From positions 1 to 7,111 of the forward strand of contig JAFTUB010000221.1 in assembly GCA_017466495.1 (NCBI GenBank): a stretch of 7,111 nt of DNA, given 5' to 3'. The stretch comes from Clostridia bacterium. Its GTDB lineage: Bacteria > Bacillota > Clostridia > Oscillospirales > CAG-272. Made by a program: the position numbers and the translations under genes. Positions 5,206 through 7,111 of the stretch are shown one piece after another (position 1 is the first letter of the stretch; each line of letters starts with the position of its first letter). Under the pieces are notes generated by a model. That model was not told the origin of the DNA. It saw nothing but the letters and a program-made list of their open reading frames with translations, and ran no database searches.

Positions 5206-5245
5206 CCCGATACCCTGATCGGGAAAGCGGCCCGGCGACTTTCCC
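5206..5245 (+). promoter_or_regulatory. Overlapping alternative hairpins ahead of a terminator (attenuator-like)
   Basis: Hairpin A pairs CCCGAT (5206-5211) with ATCGGG (5218-5223). Hairpin B pairs GGGAAAG (5221-5227) with CTTTCCC (5239-5245). B shares bases with A on its left and with the terminator stem (5243-5269) on its right, so A plus terminator competes with B. This is the logic of an attenuator, but no gene starts within 300 bases downstream and no ligand class is recognised. Confidence 0.35.
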
Positions 5246-5280
5246 CGGAAGGCTGAATACCTTCCGGGGATTTTCCTTTT
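5243..5280 (+). terminator. Intrinsic terminator after the small peptide gene
   Basis: CCCCGGAAGG (5243-5252) - CTGAATA - CCTTCCGGGG (5260-5269) is a perfect 10-bp stem with a 7-nt loop followed by ATTTTCCTTTT. The T-rich tail is on the plus strand only. Confidence 0.88.
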
Positions 5281-5482
5281 GCGCAACAAAATGTACTGAA
5301 TACGGGTGGGATTATGTTCTCCGTTCCCGGGTGAATTGCCGGATTTGTCCGATTTTTCCTGCTGTTTCTTCGGCTTTGCGACATATTGTTATTATTCACA
5401 AAAAGACAGGTTTTTTTTGAAATATACCCGTTGATAAGTTCAAATATGTAACGTAAAGTTGGCAATTAATTGAGAAAGATGG

Positions 5483-5511
5483 TTGACAAGCGCGGAATTG
5501 TGTGATACAAT
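5483..5511 (+). promoter_or_regulatory. Strong sigma-A promoter of the substrate-binding protein gene
   Basis: A perfect TTGACA (5483-5488), a 17-bp spacer and TACAAT (5506-5511) with an extended -10 TG upstream predict a start near 5518 and a leader of about 120 nt. AATTG/CAATT half-sites flank the -10 (5496-5500, 5508-5512), and a CAATTAATTG palindrome lies at 5463-5472, just upstream of the -35. From the terminator to this promoter (5281-5462) I see only AT-rich DNA with no gene. Confidence 0.9.
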
Positions 5512-5533
5512 TAACATATCCATATATGCGCAT

Positions 5534-5585
5534 GGCCTTTTTGTGCAATGATGCGGGTTCTGGCATGAGATTGCAGGAAAAAGCC
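5534..5585 (+). promoter_or_regulatory. Long imperfect hairpin in the 5' leader of the substrate-binding protein mRNA
   Basis: GGC-C-TTTTT (5534-5542), GCAAT (5545-5549) and ATGC (5551-5554) pair in order with AAAAAGCC (5578-5585), ATTGC (5570-5574) and GCAT (5563-5566), leaving an 8-nt loop and small internal loops. No U-run follows, so it is not a terminator. It ends about 36 nt before the ribosome binding site. Confidence 0.5.
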
Positions 5586-5637
5586 TTGCGGATAATGAGA
5601 CAAAACAAAATTTTTCACAATGGAGGAAAAAAACATC

Positions 5638-7111
5638 ATGAGCAAGAACCTCAGATCCATTCTCTCGATGGTTTTGTGCTTGGTGCTTGTTGCGGCAACG
5701 TTTGTCGGCTGCGGCGGTGGCGTTAAGGATGCCGACCTCAAGCAGGCCGAGTATAACACAACCACACAAACCATGCCCAGTAACTGGAATGAGTTCACCT
5801 ACGCGGACAACAATGATACTCAGATCATGAGTTACATTGGCTCTTCCTTCTTCGAATACGACTACAAGTTCGAGAATGATGAGAAGTTCAACAAGGACGG
5901 CACCATCAACAAGGCAGCTCTTGTTCCCGGCGCGTACACCACCAACTACTCTGCAGCAACCAAGCTCGAGGACGTTACCTCGACCGTTGATGCTAAGTGG
6001 GGTTACACCGACGAACAGAAGGCAGAGGGCGGCTACGCTTGGAAGATCACCCTTCGTGATGACCTGAAGTGGGATGACGGCACCGCCATCACCGCAGCTG
6101 ACTTCGAGTGGTCCATGCAGCAGCTGCTTGACCCCGCTTTCATGAACTTCCGTGCAAACACCTACTACGACACCCTGATGATCAAGAACTCTAAGGTATA
6201 CTTCTTCCAGAACCAGGAAGGCACCTATGAGACCATCGGCAGCCAGGGCTTCGAGTCCCTGAAGGCCGCTGTTGATTCCGGCAAGACCGTATACGCCAAC
6301 GCATGGAACATGTGGGACGCTGCAGGCTACAAGGATGCCAACGGCAACGAGTGCCCTGAGTGGGTTGCAATCACCGACGAGACCGTTTACTCCAGCGCTG
6401 ACGGCACCGACTCCGTTTCCGGTAAGATGCTGTACGACGGCTATGCTAACTACCTCGAGCCCGGTACCGGCTACGATGCAGCTGTTTACGTAGAGAACAC
6501 CGTCCGCGACGTTAAGTGGGAAGACGTTGGTATCTACGCTGTTGAGGGTGAGAATGCTATCGTTCTCTGCCTTGACAAGGCTTACTCCTTCCTGAAGGAA
6601 GACGGCAGCCTCTCTGTTTGGGCTCCCTACTACTTCTCCAGCCTCCCTGTTGTAAAGAAGGATCTCTATGAGTCCTGCAAGATTGCTCCCGCTGACGGTG
6701 CAACCCTCTGGACCTCTAACTACAACTCTTCTCTCGAGACCACCGCTAGCTGGGGTCCCTACAAGCTCGCTGAGTTTGAGGCAGGCTCTCACTACAAGCT
6801 CGTGAAGAACGAGTACTGGTACGGTTGGAACCTCGACCAGTACGCAAACCAGTACAACATCAGCGCCATCAACTGCCGTAAGGTTGAAGAGTTCGCCACC
6901 AGATGGATGGGCTTCCTGAACGGTTCTTACGACGATGCAGAGCTCCAGACCGAGAACGTAGGTGAGTACCTCGACTCCAAGTACGTTTCCTTCACCGCCA
7001 CCTCTACCGGTACCTTCGGTATGCAGCTGTACTCCAACCTCAGCACCCTGAAGAACAGCGAAAACAACAACGGTATCCTCGCAATCCAGGAATTCAGACA
7101 TGCTCTGAACC
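5638..7111 (+). CDS. Peptide-type ABC transporter substrate-binding lipoprotein (SBP_bac_5, OppA-like), 3' end outside window
   Basis: The open frame covers 491 codons and runs past the right edge, so it is partial. It encodes an extracytoplasmic solute-binding protein of family 5, the class that captures oligopeptides, dipeptides or nickel chelates for an ABC importer. A basic N-terminus, a hydrophobic core and the lipobox-like TFVGC with Cys25 predict lipid anchoring. The family hallmark lies at about 136-166: KITLRDDLKWDDGTAITAADF, then WSMQQLLDP. SWGPYKLAEFEAG and a YWYGWNL segment further on also fit the family. GGAGG (5622-5626) sits 11 bp before the ATG. Codon use is strongly biased (AAC, AAG, GAC, TAC, ACC; no TTA, CTA or TCA), unlike the other genes here, pointing to high expression. 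Permease and ATPase genes are probably downstream. The substrate is unknown. Confidence 0.92.
   Translation, partial: MSKNLRSILSMVLCLVLVAATFVGCGGGVKDADLKQAEYNTTTQTMPSNWNEFTYADNNDTQIMSYIGSSFFEYDYKFENDEKFNKDGTINKAALVPGAYTTNYSAATKLEDVTSTVDAKWGYTDEQKAEGGYAWKITLRDDLKWDDGTAITAADFEWSMQQLLDPAFMNFRANTYYDTLMIKNSKVYFFQNQEGTYETIGSQGFESLKAAVDSGKTVYANAWNMWDAAGYKDANGNECPEWVAITDETVYSSADGTDSVSGKMLYDGYANYLEPGTGYDAAVYVENTVRDVKWEDVGIYAVEGENAIVLCLDKAYSFLKEDGSLSVWAPYYFSSLPVVKKDLYESCKIAPADGATLWTSNYNSSLETTASWGPYKLAEFEAGSHYKLVKNEYWYGWNLDQYANQYNISAINCRKVEEFATRWMGFLNGSYDDAELQTENVGEYLDSKYVSFTATSTGTFGMQLYSNLSTLKNSENNNGILAIQEFRHALN

Noticed and set aside
4929..5465. 178-residue minus-strand open frame
   Set aside because: It crosses a terminator hairpin and the intergenic region, with no ribosome binding site or recognisable domain.
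5440..7101. 553-residue open frame on the minus strand opposite the substrate-binding protein gene
   Set aside because: It is in register with the sense codons and stays open only because the sense gene avoids TTA, CTA and TCA codons. The plus-strand protein has a lipobox, family motifs and a ribosome binding site; the antisense product has none.
1..7111. CRISPR arrays, insertion sequences, tRNA genes
   Set aside because: No regularly spaced direct repeats, transposase fragments, terminal repeats or tRNA-like cloverleafs were noticed on either strand.

Overview
The window looks like chromosomal DNA from a Gram-positive Clostridia, most likely a moderately GC-rich gut Oscillospiraceae/Ruminococcaceae-type bacterium. 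This is inferred from strong AGGAGG-type ribosome binding sites, sigma-A promoters with 16-17 bp spacers, a T-box leader, a DUF1292 (YrzB-like) protein, a 6S-type RNA beside it, and two lipoproteins with short lipoboxes. I see no phage, IS, CRISPR or tRNA signature.

Left part (1-1500). A T-box leader read on the minus strand is cut by the left edge just as the antiterminator begins, so an amino-acid gene (perhaps an aminoacyl-tRNA synthetase) should lie outside the window. Its consensus promoter (186-214) backs onto the intrinsic terminator (244-273) of a minus-strand L-lactate dehydrogenase-type gene (290-1234). Upstream of ldh is a regulatory stretch with a perfect inverted repeat and a Rex-like half-site, shared with a divergent promoter.

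Middle (1494-3422, plus strand). A CapA/PGA_cap-type metallophosphoesterase lipoprotein is followed by a small acidic DUF1292 protein with its own strong promoter. Next comes a structured RNA that I read as 6S RNA (ssrS), closed by a U-run and then a very strong intrinsic terminator.

Right-middle (3430-5280). On the minus strand lie an AT-rich 124-residue unknown protein (a possible recent arrival) and, upstream of it, a sugar-phosphate isomerase/epimerase-type TIM-barrel gene with a textbook promoter inside an inverted repeat. Divergent from that gene is an unannotated 45-residue plus-strand ORF with a signal peptide. It is followed by overlapping hairpins ending in an intrinsic terminator, an arrangement resembling an attenuator.

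Right end (5281-7111). A strong promoter and a 120-nt leader with a long hairpin precede a peptide-type ABC transporter substrate-binding lipoprotein (SBP_bac_5/OppA-like). It runs off the right edge and has extreme codon bias suggesting high expression. Most genes here have their own promoter and terminator, so this is a row of single transcription units rather than one operon. No complete new system is evident. The best leads are the small secreted peptide with its attenuator-like 3' region, the AT-rich unknown gene, and the 6S RNA.
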